64,000 nt of DNA, from NCBI GenBank assembly GCA_965218775.1, contig CBDCLS010000006.1, forward strand, positions 186,001 to 250,000. Reading direction: 5' to 3'. A program made the translations under genes and the position numbers. The notes under the pieces are model-generated. The model made no database searches and was not told the DNA's origin. It was given only the letters and a program-made list of their open reading frames with translations. Source of the DNA: CAUZIZ01 sp965218775 (GTDB lineage Bacteria; Acidobacteriota; UBA6911; RPQK01; JAJDTT01). This document shows, piece by piece, positions 42,987 through 51,069 of this stretch (positions are counted from its first letter, which is position 1; the number at the start of each line of letters is the position of its first letter).

Positions 42987-43103
42987 CCCTTGCCCTTGCC
43001 TTTGCCCTGACCTCATCTATTAATTCCCAGCCTGAAGAACGCGAGATTATTGACGGTAAGAGTAAGGGCAAAGGCACGGGCGAAGGCAAAGGCACGGGGG
43101 GGA
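42987..43103. repeat. G-rich inverted repeat element, copy 1
   Basis: The left arm CCCTTGCCCTTGCCTTTGCCC (42987-43007) pairs with a right arm (43066-43103) of GGGCAAAGGCACGGGCGAAG-type units. A loop of about 60 bases lies between. It occupies the gap between the convergent glycosyltransferase and HAD genes. A second element of the same make-up lies at 47582-47710. Confidence 0.65.
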
Positions 43104-43135
43104 CGCTAAGAAGGGGACACGGTCACGGACTTCGT

Positions 43136-43807
43136 CTACGAAGTGAGAAAATCGAGGATCGGCGCTGCGGGCGTCAATCCCGGTACGACCAGGTCTGGAT
43201 TGTGCGAACTGAGGGTGTCGTACGAATAGAACCCTGTAGCTACCGCGACCGTCTTCGCTCCTGCCCTTCCCCCATGGGAAATATCTCTGGGAGTGTCCCC
43301 TATGACAAAGACCTCCTCGGGAGTAAGGGGAGCGATCAGCTTGGCTCCCCTGCGTGCCGCAATTTGGATCAGTTCCGTCCGGTCTTCCGCATCGGAGCCA
43401 TAGCCGCCGAACGCAAAATAGGTGCTCAGACCGGCACGGTCCAACTTCATTCGCGCGCCTTCCTGGACGTTTCCGGTCGCTACACCGACCAAGAATCGAG
43501 GATCCTGAGCCAGGTCTTGAACCAGCTCACGCGCTCCCGGAAGCACGCGAAATCCCTCGCTAGTCTGGATCTCCTCCTCAAGGAATCCCAGATAGGTGGA
43601 CAGGAGGTCCGCAGCTGAGTCCAGTTGGAGTCCCTTCCGATCCAGTACCTCACGGACAATGTCCGGGTCGGTTCTCCCCCCGACCTGGATCTCTTCCATG
43701 CTGTCGTCGAGGTCATAAAGCGTTTGGAACGAGCGGTTCAAAGCACGGGTCCCGGCACCACCGGAGAGGAGAAGTGTTCCGTCGATATCGAAAAGGATCA
43801 GCCGCAT
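43136..43807 (-). CDS. HAD-superfamily phosphatase (phosphoglycolate-phosphatase-like)
   Basis: A 223-aa protein with all HAD motifs: FDIDGTLLLSGG (nucleophile Asp and acid/base Asp), VGVATGN (motif II), a Lys in ARMKLDRAGL (motif III region), and VFVIGDTPRDISHGGRAGAKTVAVATG (motif IV). The helical cap between motifs I and II is of the Gph/beta-phosphoglucomutase class. The substrate is not determined by sequence; phosphoglycolate or another small phosphate ester is likely. Confidence 0.82.
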   Translation of the reverse strand: MRLILFDIDGTLLLSGGAGTRALNRSFQTLYDLDDSMEEIQVGGRTDPDIVREVLDRKGLQLDSAADLLSTYLGFLEEEIQTSEGFRVLPGARELVQDLAQDPRFLVGVATGNVQEGARMKLDRAGLSTYFAFGGYGSDAEDRTELIQIAARRGAKLIAPLTPEEVFVIGDTPRDISHGGRAGAKTVAVATGFYSYDTLSSHNPDLVVPGLTPAAPILDFLTS

Positions 43808-43905
43808 CGGGGGATTATAGCATCGAGGTCCAGGTGGTCTGAGCGAGATGAAAAAGCCTGGTCGCAGCGATCCGTGACCTGCGACCTGCCAGGTGTGATC
43901 CTGGA

Positions 43906-44907
43906 CTAGTAGACCTCAGGATTCACCAGGTTTTCGGGCCGTGGCCGGTGGCCGGCAAGCACCGCCTTCATGTCGGCGACAACGGTCTCGACAATACGGT
44001 TCTGGGCACCGGGTGTCGAGCTCCCAACATGAGCGGTCAGGACGGTCCCCGGATGTCCAAACAGCGGATGGCTGCGGTCCGGAGGTTCTGAATCGAACAC
44101 GTCGAGTGCAACGCAGCGCAGCCTACCGCTTTCCAGAGCCTGGTAAAGAAGATCGTGGCTTTCGATCAGGGCGCCTCGGGCTGCATTTACCAGAATGGCT
44201 CCCTGCTTGAACTGGTCGATATTGCCGCGATGAATCAGGTTCTGAGTCTCCTCGTTGGAGGGAGCGTGGAGCGTCACTAGGTCGGCGCTGTTCAGAAGCT
44301 CCTCAAGGGAAACAAAGCGGACTCCACTTTCGGAGTAGTCAGCAGCTGATACGTAAGGATCATGCACCAGGGCTTGCACCCCGAATGGCTTCAGTAGGTC
44401 CCAAACTTCTCTTCCGATCCTTCCAAACCCAACAATTCCGACGACGGATCCTTCCAGGTCCAGATTGGGGTTCTGATAGCGCTCCTCCCACTCCCCCTCG
44501 AGCACCACCCGGTGCCAACCCATCAGATTTTTTGCCGCCCCCAGTATGAGCGCGAGTGTGTGCTCTGCGACAACCCGAGACATGGCACCGGGAGTAAAGA
44601 CAACGGGGATCCTGCGCTCAGTAGCAGCGGCAATGTCGACGGTATCGTACCCAACTCCAGAGCGCCCGATGACACACAGCTCTGTTGCGGCGGAGATCAT
44701 TTCGGCATCGATTACAACTGGTCCGCGTGCGACGAGACCCACCACGCCCGGGCCCACCTTAGAGGAGACGGCCTCATGGGTGAAGGCTTCGCAAAAGACC
44801 AAGGGATGGGGACTGAACTGCCCCGCCACCCAATCGGGGAGTGGTCCGGTGGCAACGATGGAGAGAGGCTCGCTAGTCGAGGAGACCCTTCGCTTGCCGA
44901 TAGCCAT
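43906..44907 (-). CDS. D-2-hydroxyacid dehydrogenase (phosphoglycerate-dehydrogenase-like)
   Basis: A 333-aa NAD-dependent oxidoreductase. The ATG at 44907 follows GGGAGA and is preferred over an upstream ATG/TTG. The dinucleotide fold is clear (GSVVGIVGFGRIGREVWDLLKPFG), as are the catalytic Arg in VNAARGALI, the Glu in VALDVFDSEPP, and the His in LTAHVGSSTPGA. The N-terminal part has the RSGVGYDTVD motif of SerA-like and glyoxylate-reductase-like enzymes. There is no C-terminal ACT domain, so a role in hydroxyacid catabolism is as likely as serine synthesis. Confidence 0.88.
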   Translation of the reverse strand: MAIGKRRVSSTSEPLSIVATGPLPDWVAGQFSPHPLVFCEAFTHEAVSSKVGPGVVGLVARGPVVIDAEMISAATELCVIGRSGVGYDTVDIAAATERRIPVVFTPGAMSRVVAEHTLALILGAAKNLMGWHRVVLEGEWEERYQNPNLDLEGSVVGIVGFGRIGREVWDLLKPFGVQALVHDPYVSAADYSESGVRFVSLEELLNSADLVTLHAPSNEETQNLIHRGNIDQFKQGAILVNAARGALIESHDLLYQALESGRLRCVALDVFDSEPPDRSHPLFGHPGTVLTAHVGSSTPGAQNRIVETVVADMKAVLAGHRPRPENLVNPEVY

Positions 44908-45107
44908 CTGATCTCCCTTCGATAGCACTGAGGGAACCTGGGTTGGTACGATCCCAACCAGGAGCCGTGGTTACCCCTGACCCCGAGCTCAGAGGCAAGG
45001 TTAAATCGCGAGCTGGCAAAGGTCAATCTCAGCTGCCGCTTCGTTCGGTCCTCACCGGGGGCTGATCGGGGGTGGTACACTAGGCCTCGAGGAAACCCCC
45101 AAAGACA

Positions 45108-45587
45108 ATGAGTAGACTTGTCTCGGCGTTCGCCATTTTCACACTGATGACACCAGGAATGGCACTCTCCTCTGAGGATGGCGCCTCGTCGATCGAGCGG
45201 GGAGTGACACTCAAGGGGCGCATCGTATGCCTGTCTTCCTCAGACCCATCCGGCAGCCAAGAAGTCGAGTGCGGGAGCGAAGGCCTCTTTGCCCTGAGCA
45301 CTCCAGAGGGCAAGGTCTACCGATTCCTGACTGAGGATGCCAAGACGGCTATGTTCCTGGATCCCCGAGTCCGCCAGCGGCTGCTCCAGATCAGGGGGCG
45401 CTTGACCTCGACCAACGCTCTCGAAATCATCAAGATTCAATCCATACGGGAGGGCCGCTTGCACGATCTCTACTATCGCTGCGAGGTCTGCCACATCACG
45501 GCTTTCGACCCGGGTCCCTGTTGGTGCTGTCAGGACGACTTCGAGTTTCGCGAAACCCCGGCGAATGGAGTAGTGAGCAGTGATTAG
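45108..45587 (+). CDS. Small secreted Cys-rich protein (CxxCH…CxCC)
   Basis: A 159-aa protein with a signal peptide (MSRLVSAFAIFTLMTPGMALS). A beta-rich central part (VTLKGRIVCLSSSD…YRFLTEDAKTAMFLDPRVRQRLLQIRGRL) is OB-like. It is followed by YYRCEVCHITAFDPGPCWCCQDDFEFRE. Related proteins in Planctomycetota and Acidobacteriota share 'Y.C..C.I…PG.C.CC', probably a metal-binding knuckle rather than a heme site even though CEVCH fits the heme consensus. The last codons and the TAG stop fall inside an intergenic repeat (45572-45604), so the natural C-terminus may have been altered. Confidence 0.65.
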   Translation: MSRLVSAFAIFTLMTPGMALSSEDGASSIERGVTLKGRIVCLSSSDPSGSQEVECGSEGLFALSTPEGKVYRFLTEDAKTAMFLDPRVRQRLLQIRGRLTSTNALEIIKIQSIREGRLHDLYYRCEVCHITAFDPGPCWCCQDDFEFRETPANGVVSSD

Positions 45588-45604
45588 CAGTGATCAGTGA
45601 GCAG
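45572..45604. repeat. Short direct/palindromic repeat AGTGAGCAGTGATTAGCAG…
   Basis: Four degenerate units of the 8-9 bp motif AGTGATCAG/AGTGAGCAG in tandem. It forms the end of the coding sequence and the start of the following gap. Confidence 0.5.
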
Positions 45605-45867
45605 TCCCGGAAGGAGCCGCCAAACGTGTCGCGCACCCCATGGACTCGCAGTATTACGGAGCCAAGTCCGGCAGAGCCGCGAACGACTTGACTTGTCAGC
45701 ACTGTGAACCCAAGGTCCGAGGAGAGAGCCGGACAACAGCAAAATCTCTGCCGACCCCAACCCAATTCTCCCCTTGAATTTGAATGATACGGCTCGCAGG
45801 CAGGCGTGGGACTAGCCTGAAAAGGGGAGTCGGAGGCAAATCCACCCAAGCCCACGAGGAACCCAGC

Positions 45868-46920
45868 ATGCTCATTATCGATGCCCATCTCGACATCGCT
45901 TACAACGCCCTGGAGTGGAACCGTGATCTGCGCCAGAGCATCCCGCAGATTCGCGAGTCCGAAGCCGGCATGCCGCAGAAGGGCCGCGGCCTGAACGTTC
46001 TGAACTTCGAGGAGCTGCGGCGAGGAAACATTGGGCTGGTCTTTGCCGTGATTCAGTGCCGGGTCGGCTCACAGGGGAAGCGATTCCCAGGTGTGCGAAA
46101 TCAAGACATCGCCTATGCCCGATGCCAGGGACACCTGGCCTACTATCGCCAGATGGAAGCCAGAGGCGTGATGCGGCAGGTCCGGGACAGAGAGGGCCTA
46201 GACGCCCATCTGCGACAGTGGGAATCCGACCCGCAGTCCCCGCAAGGCTACGTGCTCGCCATGGAAGGCGCCGATCCCATTGTTTCCCCAGATCAGGTAC
46301 CGGAGTGGTGGGATCAAGGTCTGCGCGTGGTCAGCCTCTGCCACTACGGCATCAGCCCCTATTCCCACGGAACCGGGGCTCCGGGCGGGCTGACACCCCG
46401 GGGAAGAGAGTTCCTGAAAGCCCTGGAAGAGGCAGGGATGCTTCTGGACACCAGCCACCTGGCAGAAAGGGCTTTCTGGGAGGCCTTGGATCTGTTCCAG
46501 GGACAGGTCCTGGCAAGTCATAACTGCTGTCGCAGCTTCTGCGACAATGATCGGCAAATCGACGATCAACAGATCAAGGCGCTGGTAGAGCGAGGCGCTG
46601 TTATAGGTACGGCTTTCGATGCCTGGATGCTCTCTCCCTCATGGGACAAAGAGGCCATCGACAATAGTGGCATTACCTTCGAAACCGTAGTCGACCACAT
46701 GGATCATGTGTGCCAGCTGGCAGGCAACGCACGACACGTCGCCATAGGGTCAGATCTCGATGGAGGCTACGGCAAGGAACAGTGCCCCACTGATATGGAC
46801 ACGATTGCCGATTTACAGGGGATCCCGGCGATTCTGGAGCAGCGTGGCTACAGTTCCCAGGATATCGAGAACATCATGCACGCCAATTGGTCAAGATTGA
46901 TCAGAGAAGCCTGGGCCTAG
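45868..46920 (+). CDS. Membrane dipeptidase (peptidase M19, renal-dipeptidase family)
   Basis: A 350-aa zinc hydrolase; the ATG at 45868 has GAGGAA before it and immediately precedes the conserved LIIDAHLDIAYNAL (His7 and Asp9, zinc ligands). Other family sites are LAMEGADPI (bridging Glu), MLLDTSHLAERAFWEALDL (His), VLASHNCCRSFCDNDRQ (His), and HVAIGSDLDGGYG (Asp). No signal peptide is seen, so it is probably cytoplasmic, as many bacterial M19 enzymes are. The family cleaves dipeptides, including those with D-residues. The gene is monocistronic, ending before a hairpin. Confidence 0.88.
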   Translation: MLIIDAHLDIAYNALEWNRDLRQSIPQIRESEAGMPQKGRGLNVLNFEELRRGNIGLVFAVIQCRVGSQGKRFPGVRNQDIAYARCQGHLAYYRQMEARGVMRQVRDREGLDAHLRQWESDPQSPQGYVLAMEGADPIVSPDQVPEWWDQGLRVVSLCHYGISPYSHGTGAPGGLTPRGREFLKALEEAGMLLDTSHLAERAFWEALDLFQGQVLASHNCCRSFCDNDRQIDDQQIKALVERGAVIGTAFDAWMLSPSWDKEAIDNSGITFETVVDHMDHVCQLAGNARHVAIGSDLDGGYGKEQCPTDMDTIADLQGIPAILEQRGYSSQDIENIMHANWSRLIREAWA

Positions 46921-47015
46921 CCGGCAGGCACGGACTCGAAAACCCAGTCCTGCGAGGGATAAAGACCCCGAGCAAGGGAATTGCTTAACCAATCCTCTTC
47001 TGCGGAATTAGAGCC

Positions 47016-47042
47016 CTACCCCACCCACTTGGGATGGGGTAG
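47016..47042. terminator. Probable bidirectional hairpin between convergent genes
   Basis: CTACCCCACCC and GGGATGGGGTAG form a stem of about 11 bp with one mismatch and an ACTT-type loop. It sits between the converging dipeptidase and lipoprotein genes. No long T-tract follows on either side. Confidence 0.45.
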
Positions 47043-47071
47043 AGCGGTTTGCTAATCCCAGCCGTCTCTCA

Positions 47072-47461
47072 TCACATCGTGACTGAAGCCACCGCGATGG
47101 TCGTGCCATCCATGGTACCTTCCAGCGTCACCTTGTGGCCCACGTGCTCCTTGACCTTATCCGGGGAGTCCAGTGTGTAGACTGCTTTGTCCGACTCGCT
47201 GACGAAAACAATCGGTTGGCCACCCTTGACACAGTTCGCGGCGCATCCGGCATGATCGTCGGTGGCGGCTTTTCCCGCGCGGGCACACTTCTCGTCGGCC
47301 AGCCAGCCAGTCCACGTCATGGCTGCGGTCTCTGCCGGCTTCTCAGCCGGAGGCTCTGCTGCCGGAGGCTGCTCGGCAGTCTCGGGGGCAGGAGCGCCGC
47401 CACAACCCACCAGGATCACGGCCACGCCTAGCACAGCCAGAATTCTCATATAGAAACCCAT
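47072..47461 (-). CDS. Small lipoprotein with conserved Cys-containing domain
   Basis: A 129-aa lipoprotein. The ATG at 47461 follows AAGGAGG and opens MRILAVLGVAVILVGCGG, with lipobox LVGC. A Pro/Glu/Ala linker follows, then a compact domain (WTGWLADEKCARAG…HAGCAANCVKGGQPIVFVSESDKAVYTLDSPDKVKEHVGHKVTLEGTMDGTTIAV). This pattern (GW..DE.C, CA..C..GG, HVGHKV…G) recurs in many acidobacterial secreted proteins of unknown function, with an OB-like beta fold likely. It reads divergently from the prkA operon. Confidence 0.75.
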   Translation of the reverse strand: MGFYMRILAVLGVAVILVGCGGAPAPETAEQPPAAEPPAEKPAETAAMTWTGWLADEKCARAGKAATDDHAGCAANCVKGGQPIVFVSESDKAVYTLDSPDKVKEHVGHKVTLEGTMDGTTIAVASVTM

Positions 47462-47581
47462 AATCGTTTCCTCCTTAGAAGCGTGGTTTTCCAACACACG
47501 TTGTAATGGGGTACTCTTCGTATACTTTACCCATTGGACGGTGTCAAGAAGATTAGGTTCTTAGCGGTGCCTTCCTTTTCC

Positions 47582-47710
47582 CCCTTGCCCGTGCCTTTGC
47601 CCCTAAACTGCCGAGGATCTGGGCCTCTAGTGCTGGGTTTCTCTAGAGCCTTGAGACGCATCATTGGAGAAACTCAGGGCAAGGGCACGGGCAAAGGCAA
47701 GGGCACGGGA
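47582..47710. repeat. G-rich inverted repeat element, copy 2
   Basis: Left arm CCCCTTGCCCGTGCCTTTGC (47582-47601) and right arm (47677-47710) GGGCAAGGGCACGGGCAAAG-type units pair across a loop of about 75 bases. The loop has its own small palindrome (CTCTAG). It is the same family as 42987-43103, here in the leader region of prkA, 43 bp before its start. Confidence 0.65.
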
Positions 47711-47753
47711 GGTGAACGAAATACGGCTGCCGCTCGTCGAACTAAGGGGGTAC

Positions 47754-49709
47754 ATGATGAGCTCACAACAAGGCGCATTAGGAAAGCAAGACCTGAAGAA
47801 TCTGATCCTTCGAGATCGCGAAACCAACTCGAAAAAGACCTGGAGGGGCAGTTTTCTCGACTATCTGGAACTGATCCGGAAGGACCCGTCCGCTGCCGAA
47901 TTAGCACATGCCCGTATCTACGAGGTCATCATGAAAGCGGGATCTCGGCAGCTTCTCGAGACCGATGATCTGCGAGCAAAGCGACTCTACCAGGACGAGC
48001 CGGTGCCGGTTTACGACTTCTTCCAGAAAGAGTTCTTCGGTGTAGAAAAGACCGTCGCCCAGATCGTTCGCTACTTTCGCTCCGCCGCCCTGAAAGGGGA
48101 AGAAAGCCGCCAGGTGCTCTACCTCATGGGCCCAGTGGGTTCGGGTAAGAGCTCCCTCATCCAGAAGCTCAAATCGGGACTCGAGGACATGGGTCCCTTC
48201 TACGCCATAGAAAACTGTCCCATGCACGAGGAGCCGCTCCACCTCCTCCCCCGCCACCTCAGGCCCGCCTTCGAGGAGATGTTGGGTGTTCGAATCGAAG
48301 GGGATTTGTGCCCCATCTGCCGAACGCGGCTCAAGCAGGAGTTCGAGACCCGATATGAAGAAATGCCGATCGTTACCCGCGAGTTCTCTTCCCGCAGTCG
48401 CGTCGGCATCGCGGCTGTTCCACCGGTTGACCCAAACAATCAGGACACATCCGTGCTGATCGGGTCGGAGGACATCTCCAAGCTGGATCTCTACTCTGAG
48501 GGCGATCCCCGGGTGCTGGACCTCGACGGGGCTCTCAACGTTGGTAACCGCGGCCTGGTCGAGTTCATCGAGGTCTTCAAGAACGAAATCGAGTATCTGC
48601 ACGCCATGATCACGGCCACTCAGGAAAAGGTCATACCCGCTCCCGGGCGCCACGGCATGATCTACGTCGATACCGCCATCGTTGCCCACTCCAACGAAGC
48701 CGAGTGGCAGAGATTCAAGTCAGACCACACCAACGAAGCCATCCTGGACCGAATCGTGGTGGTGAAAGTGCCTTACAATCTCCGCCTGTCAGAGGAAATC
48801 CGGATCTACGAGAAGATGATCCGGCAATCAGATTTCCGGGTTCATGTAGCTCCGCACGCGCTGGAGATGGCGTCGATGTTTGCCATACTCACGCGACTCC
48901 ACCCCAACCCAAAGTGCGACCCTATGACGAAGCTCAGGCTCTACAACGGTGAGAAAGTCGTGGAGCAGGGAAAGCTCAGAAAAGTCGACGTGCGCGAACT
49001 GCGCGATAACGCTCGGGACGAAGGGATGGAGGGCATTTCCACCCGATTCATCATGAAGGCACTGGATAACGCGCTCTCCGACGGCCTCGGTGGTCCCTGC
49101 ATCAACCCCATCAATGTGAGGGAGGCCTTGATCAAGATGGTCAAGGAGGCCGACGTCCCCGACGACAACCGCAAGATTTACCTGGAACTGCTCCAGGACA
49201 CGCTGCACAAGGAATATCTGCTAGTGATCGAGAAGGAAATCACCAAGGCCTTCGTCTATTCCTACCAGGAACAAGCGGAACAGCTCTTCCAGAACTACCT
49301 GGACCATGTCGAAGCGTCCGTGAACAAGACCAAGGTCCTCGATTCAAGGACTCATGAGGAGCTGGAACCCGATGAGGGTTTCCTCAAGTCCATCGAGGAG
49401 CAAATTGCTGTCTTGGGCACTGCAGCAGAGGGCTTCCGACAAGAGGTGATTGCCTATCTCTGGTCCTCCAACCGGCGGGGAGAAAACCTTTCCTATCGCA
49501 GCTATGAGCCCCTCAAGGAAGCTGTCGAGAAGCGGCTGATGACTTCGGTGCGGGAAATGAGCCGAATCGTGACCAAGAGTCGATCTCGGGACGAGGAACA
49601 GAGCCAGAAGTACGACTTGATGGTCCAGAGTCTGCTGGAGAACGGCTACTGTTCCCACTGCGTGGACCTGGTTCTGAACTACGCTGCCAACAACCTCTGG
49701 AAGGATTGA
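47754..49709 (+). CDS. prkA: PrkA-family serine protein kinase / AAA ATPase
   Basis: A 651-aa cytoplasmic protein, length normal for the family. ATG 47754 (or 47757, adjacent) follows AAGGGGG; upstream residues in the frame are encoded by the repeat and are not part of the protein. The N-terminus (SFLDYLELIRKDPSAAELAHARIYEVI) and Walker A (LMGPVGSGKSSLIQKL) define the AAA part (about 70-380), with CPMHEEPLHLLP and CPICRTRLKQEF also characteristic. The C-terminal PrkA domain follows (FIMKALDNALSD…CINPINVREALIKMVKEADVP). It heads the three-gene prkA-yeaH-spoVR operon (E. coli yeaG-yeaH and ycgB counterparts), linked to starvation, sporulation or nitrogen-stress responses. Confidence 0.95.
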   Translation: MMSSQQGALGKQDLKNLILRDRETNSKKTWRGSFLDYLELIRKDPSAAELAHARIYEVIMKAGSRQLLETDDLRAKRLYQDEPVPVYDFFQKEFFGVEKTVAQIVRYFRSAALKGEESRQVLYLMGPVGSGKSSLIQKLKSGLEDMGPFYAIENCPMHEEPLHLLPRHLRPAFEEMLGVRIEGDLCPICRTRLKQEFETRYEEMPIVTREFSSRSRVGIAAVPPVDPNNQDTSVLIGSEDISKLDLYSEGDPRVLDLDGALNVGNRGLVEFIEVFKNEIEYLHAMITATQEKVIPAPGRHGMIYVDTAIVAHSNEAEWQRFKSDHTNEAILDRIVVVKVPYNLRLSEEIRIYEKMIRQSDFRVHVAPHALEMASMFAILTRLHPNPKCDPMTKLRLYNGEKVVEQGKLRKVDVRELRDNARDEGMEGISTRFIMKALDNALSDGLGGPCINPINVREALIKMVKEADVPDDNRKIYLELLQDTLHKEYLLVIEKEITKAFVYSYQEQAEQLFQNYLDHVEASVNKTKVLDSRTHEELEPDEGFLKSIEEQIAVLGTAAEGFRQEVIAYLWSSNRRGENLSYRSYEPLKEAVEKRLMTSVREMSRIVTKSRSRDEEQSQKYDLMVQSLLENGYCSHCVDLVLNYAANNLWKD

Positions 49710-49818
49710 GGAGAAAGGCGCCAGCCGCCAGCTTCGCGGGGAGGGCTCCGAAGATCACTTGATCCAGGAGCTTTCCCAAGCACTGAAGCAGGGCCGCTTC
49801 ATCTCTCGAGAGAGGACT

Positions 49819-51069
49819 ATGTCTCATATCGTGATCCGGAAATGGCAACCGTCGGACGCTCAGCGGAGCGATCGCAGCGCCGGAGATCGCTCCCGCCACC
49901 GTCTCAAGGTTCGACAAGCGATCCGCGAGAACATCGCCGACATCATTGCCGAGGAGGCGATCATCGGCAAGAGTCGAGATCGAATCGTCAAGGTACCGAT
50001 TCGTGGGATCAAAGAGTACCGCTTCAGCTTCGGGGCAAATCATCCCCAAGTAGGCCAAGGAGAAGGTCAAACCCAGCCTGGACAGGTGATCGGACGCGAC
50101 TCATCTCCCCAACCGGGTTCAGAGCAGGCAGGGGACACAACCGGCCCCGACTACTACGAGACGGAGATCACCCTGGATGAACTGATTGAGATCATGTTTG
50201 AGGACCTGGAGCTGCCGAATCAGGAGCGCAAGCAACTGAAAACCATAGAGTTGGAACACAAGCAGAAGTCTCTAGGCTATCGCCGGAAGGGCGTCAGAGC
50301 ACGCCTCTCGCTTCACCGCAGCGCCATCGAACGCGTACGCCGACTCCAGATCGCTCGACGCTCTTCTGTGTTAGAAGAAAACGCGGCTCCGGATCCCGAC
50401 CTCGGCGTGGCGGTGGAAGTGGCAACGAAGTCTGCTCGGCGGGCAGCGTCCTCCCTGTCGCTTCGGTCACCATTCTGGGAGCGTGATCTCCGCTTCCGTC
50501 ATCGAAACCCAAAGCTCAAGCGTGAGTCCAACGCCGTTGTCATCTGCATCATGGATACGTCTGGATCAATGGACGTGTCGAAGAAATACCTGGCTCGGAG
50601 CTTCTTTTTTCTGCTCCACCGCTTCGTCTCGACGAAGTATGCCAGCACCGAGGTGGTGTTCATCTCTCACGACACCGAGGCTCGGGAAGCCACCGAAGAG
50701 GAGTTCTTTCGCAAGGGTGAATCAGGCGGGACCTTCATCTCCTCAGGCTACAACAAGGCCCTTCAGATCATTCAAGAACGCTACCACCCCAGCCTCTGGA
50801 ACATCTACGCATTCCACTGTTCCGATGGGGACAACTTTGGCTCAGACAATGCGAAGGCCTTGGAGGCGGCACACGAACTCTGCCAGGCCTGCAATCTGTT
50901 CGGCTACGGTGAGATCAAGCCCCCGGGATCCTATTCGGGAAGCAGTAGTCTTCTGGACTTCTTCTCTTCCTCGGTCACAGCCGACAACTACAAGTCGGTT
51001 CCGATCCGTCAGAAACAAGATATCTGGCCCGCTTTCGAAGAGTTTCTTCGTCTGGAAAAGCAGCCATGA
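49819..51069 (+). CDS. yeaH: DUF444 / YeaH-YhbH family protein
   Basis: A 416-aa protein; the ATG at 49819 has GAGAGG upstream (an in-frame TTG at 49759 is less likely). Family features: a basic N-terminus (RHRLKVRQAIRENIADIIAEEAIIG), IKEYRFSFG, a Gly/Gln-rich linker, YYETEITLDELIEIMFEDLELPN, and a C-terminal von Willebrand A-like domain with the metal-site-like MDTSGSM. The role is unknown, but it is genetically tied to PrkA and SpoVR and probably acts as an adaptor. Its TGA overlaps the ATG of spoVR (ATGA). Confidence 0.93.
   Translation: MSHIVIRKWQPSDAQRSDRSAGDRSRHRLKVRQAIRENIADIIAEEAIIGKSRDRIVKVPIRGIKEYRFSFGANHPQVGQGEGQTQPGQVIGRDSSPQPGSEQAGDTTGPDYYETEITLDELIEIMFEDLELPNQERKQLKTIELEHKQKSLGYRRKGVRARLSLHRSAIERVRRLQIARRSSVLEENAAPDPDLGVAVEVATKSARRAASSLSLRSPFWERDLRFRHRNPKLKRESNAVVICIMDTSGSMDVSKKYLARSFFFLLHRFVSTKYASTEVVFISHDTEAREATEEEFFRKGESGGTFISSGYNKALQIIQERYHPSLWNIYAFHCSDGDNFGSDNAKALEAAHELCQACNLFGYGEIKPPGSYSGSSSLLDFFSSSVTADNYKSVPIRQKQDIWPAFEEFLRLEKQP

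Noticed and set aside
45510..45540. Heme-binding site CEVCH in the 159-aa secreted protein
   Set aside because: The neighbouring CWCC and the family pattern suggest a metal knuckle; not annotated as a cytochrome.
45496..45888. 130-aa minus-strand open frame after the Cys-rich gene
   Set aside because: Overlaps the repeat, the Cys-rich gene end and the dipeptidase start; no recognisable protein pattern.
47664..47753. Thirty extra N-terminal residues of PrkA
   Set aside because: They are encoded by the G-rich repeat (RARARAKARAR…) and precede the ribosome-binding site at 47744-47750, so the start at 47754 is used.
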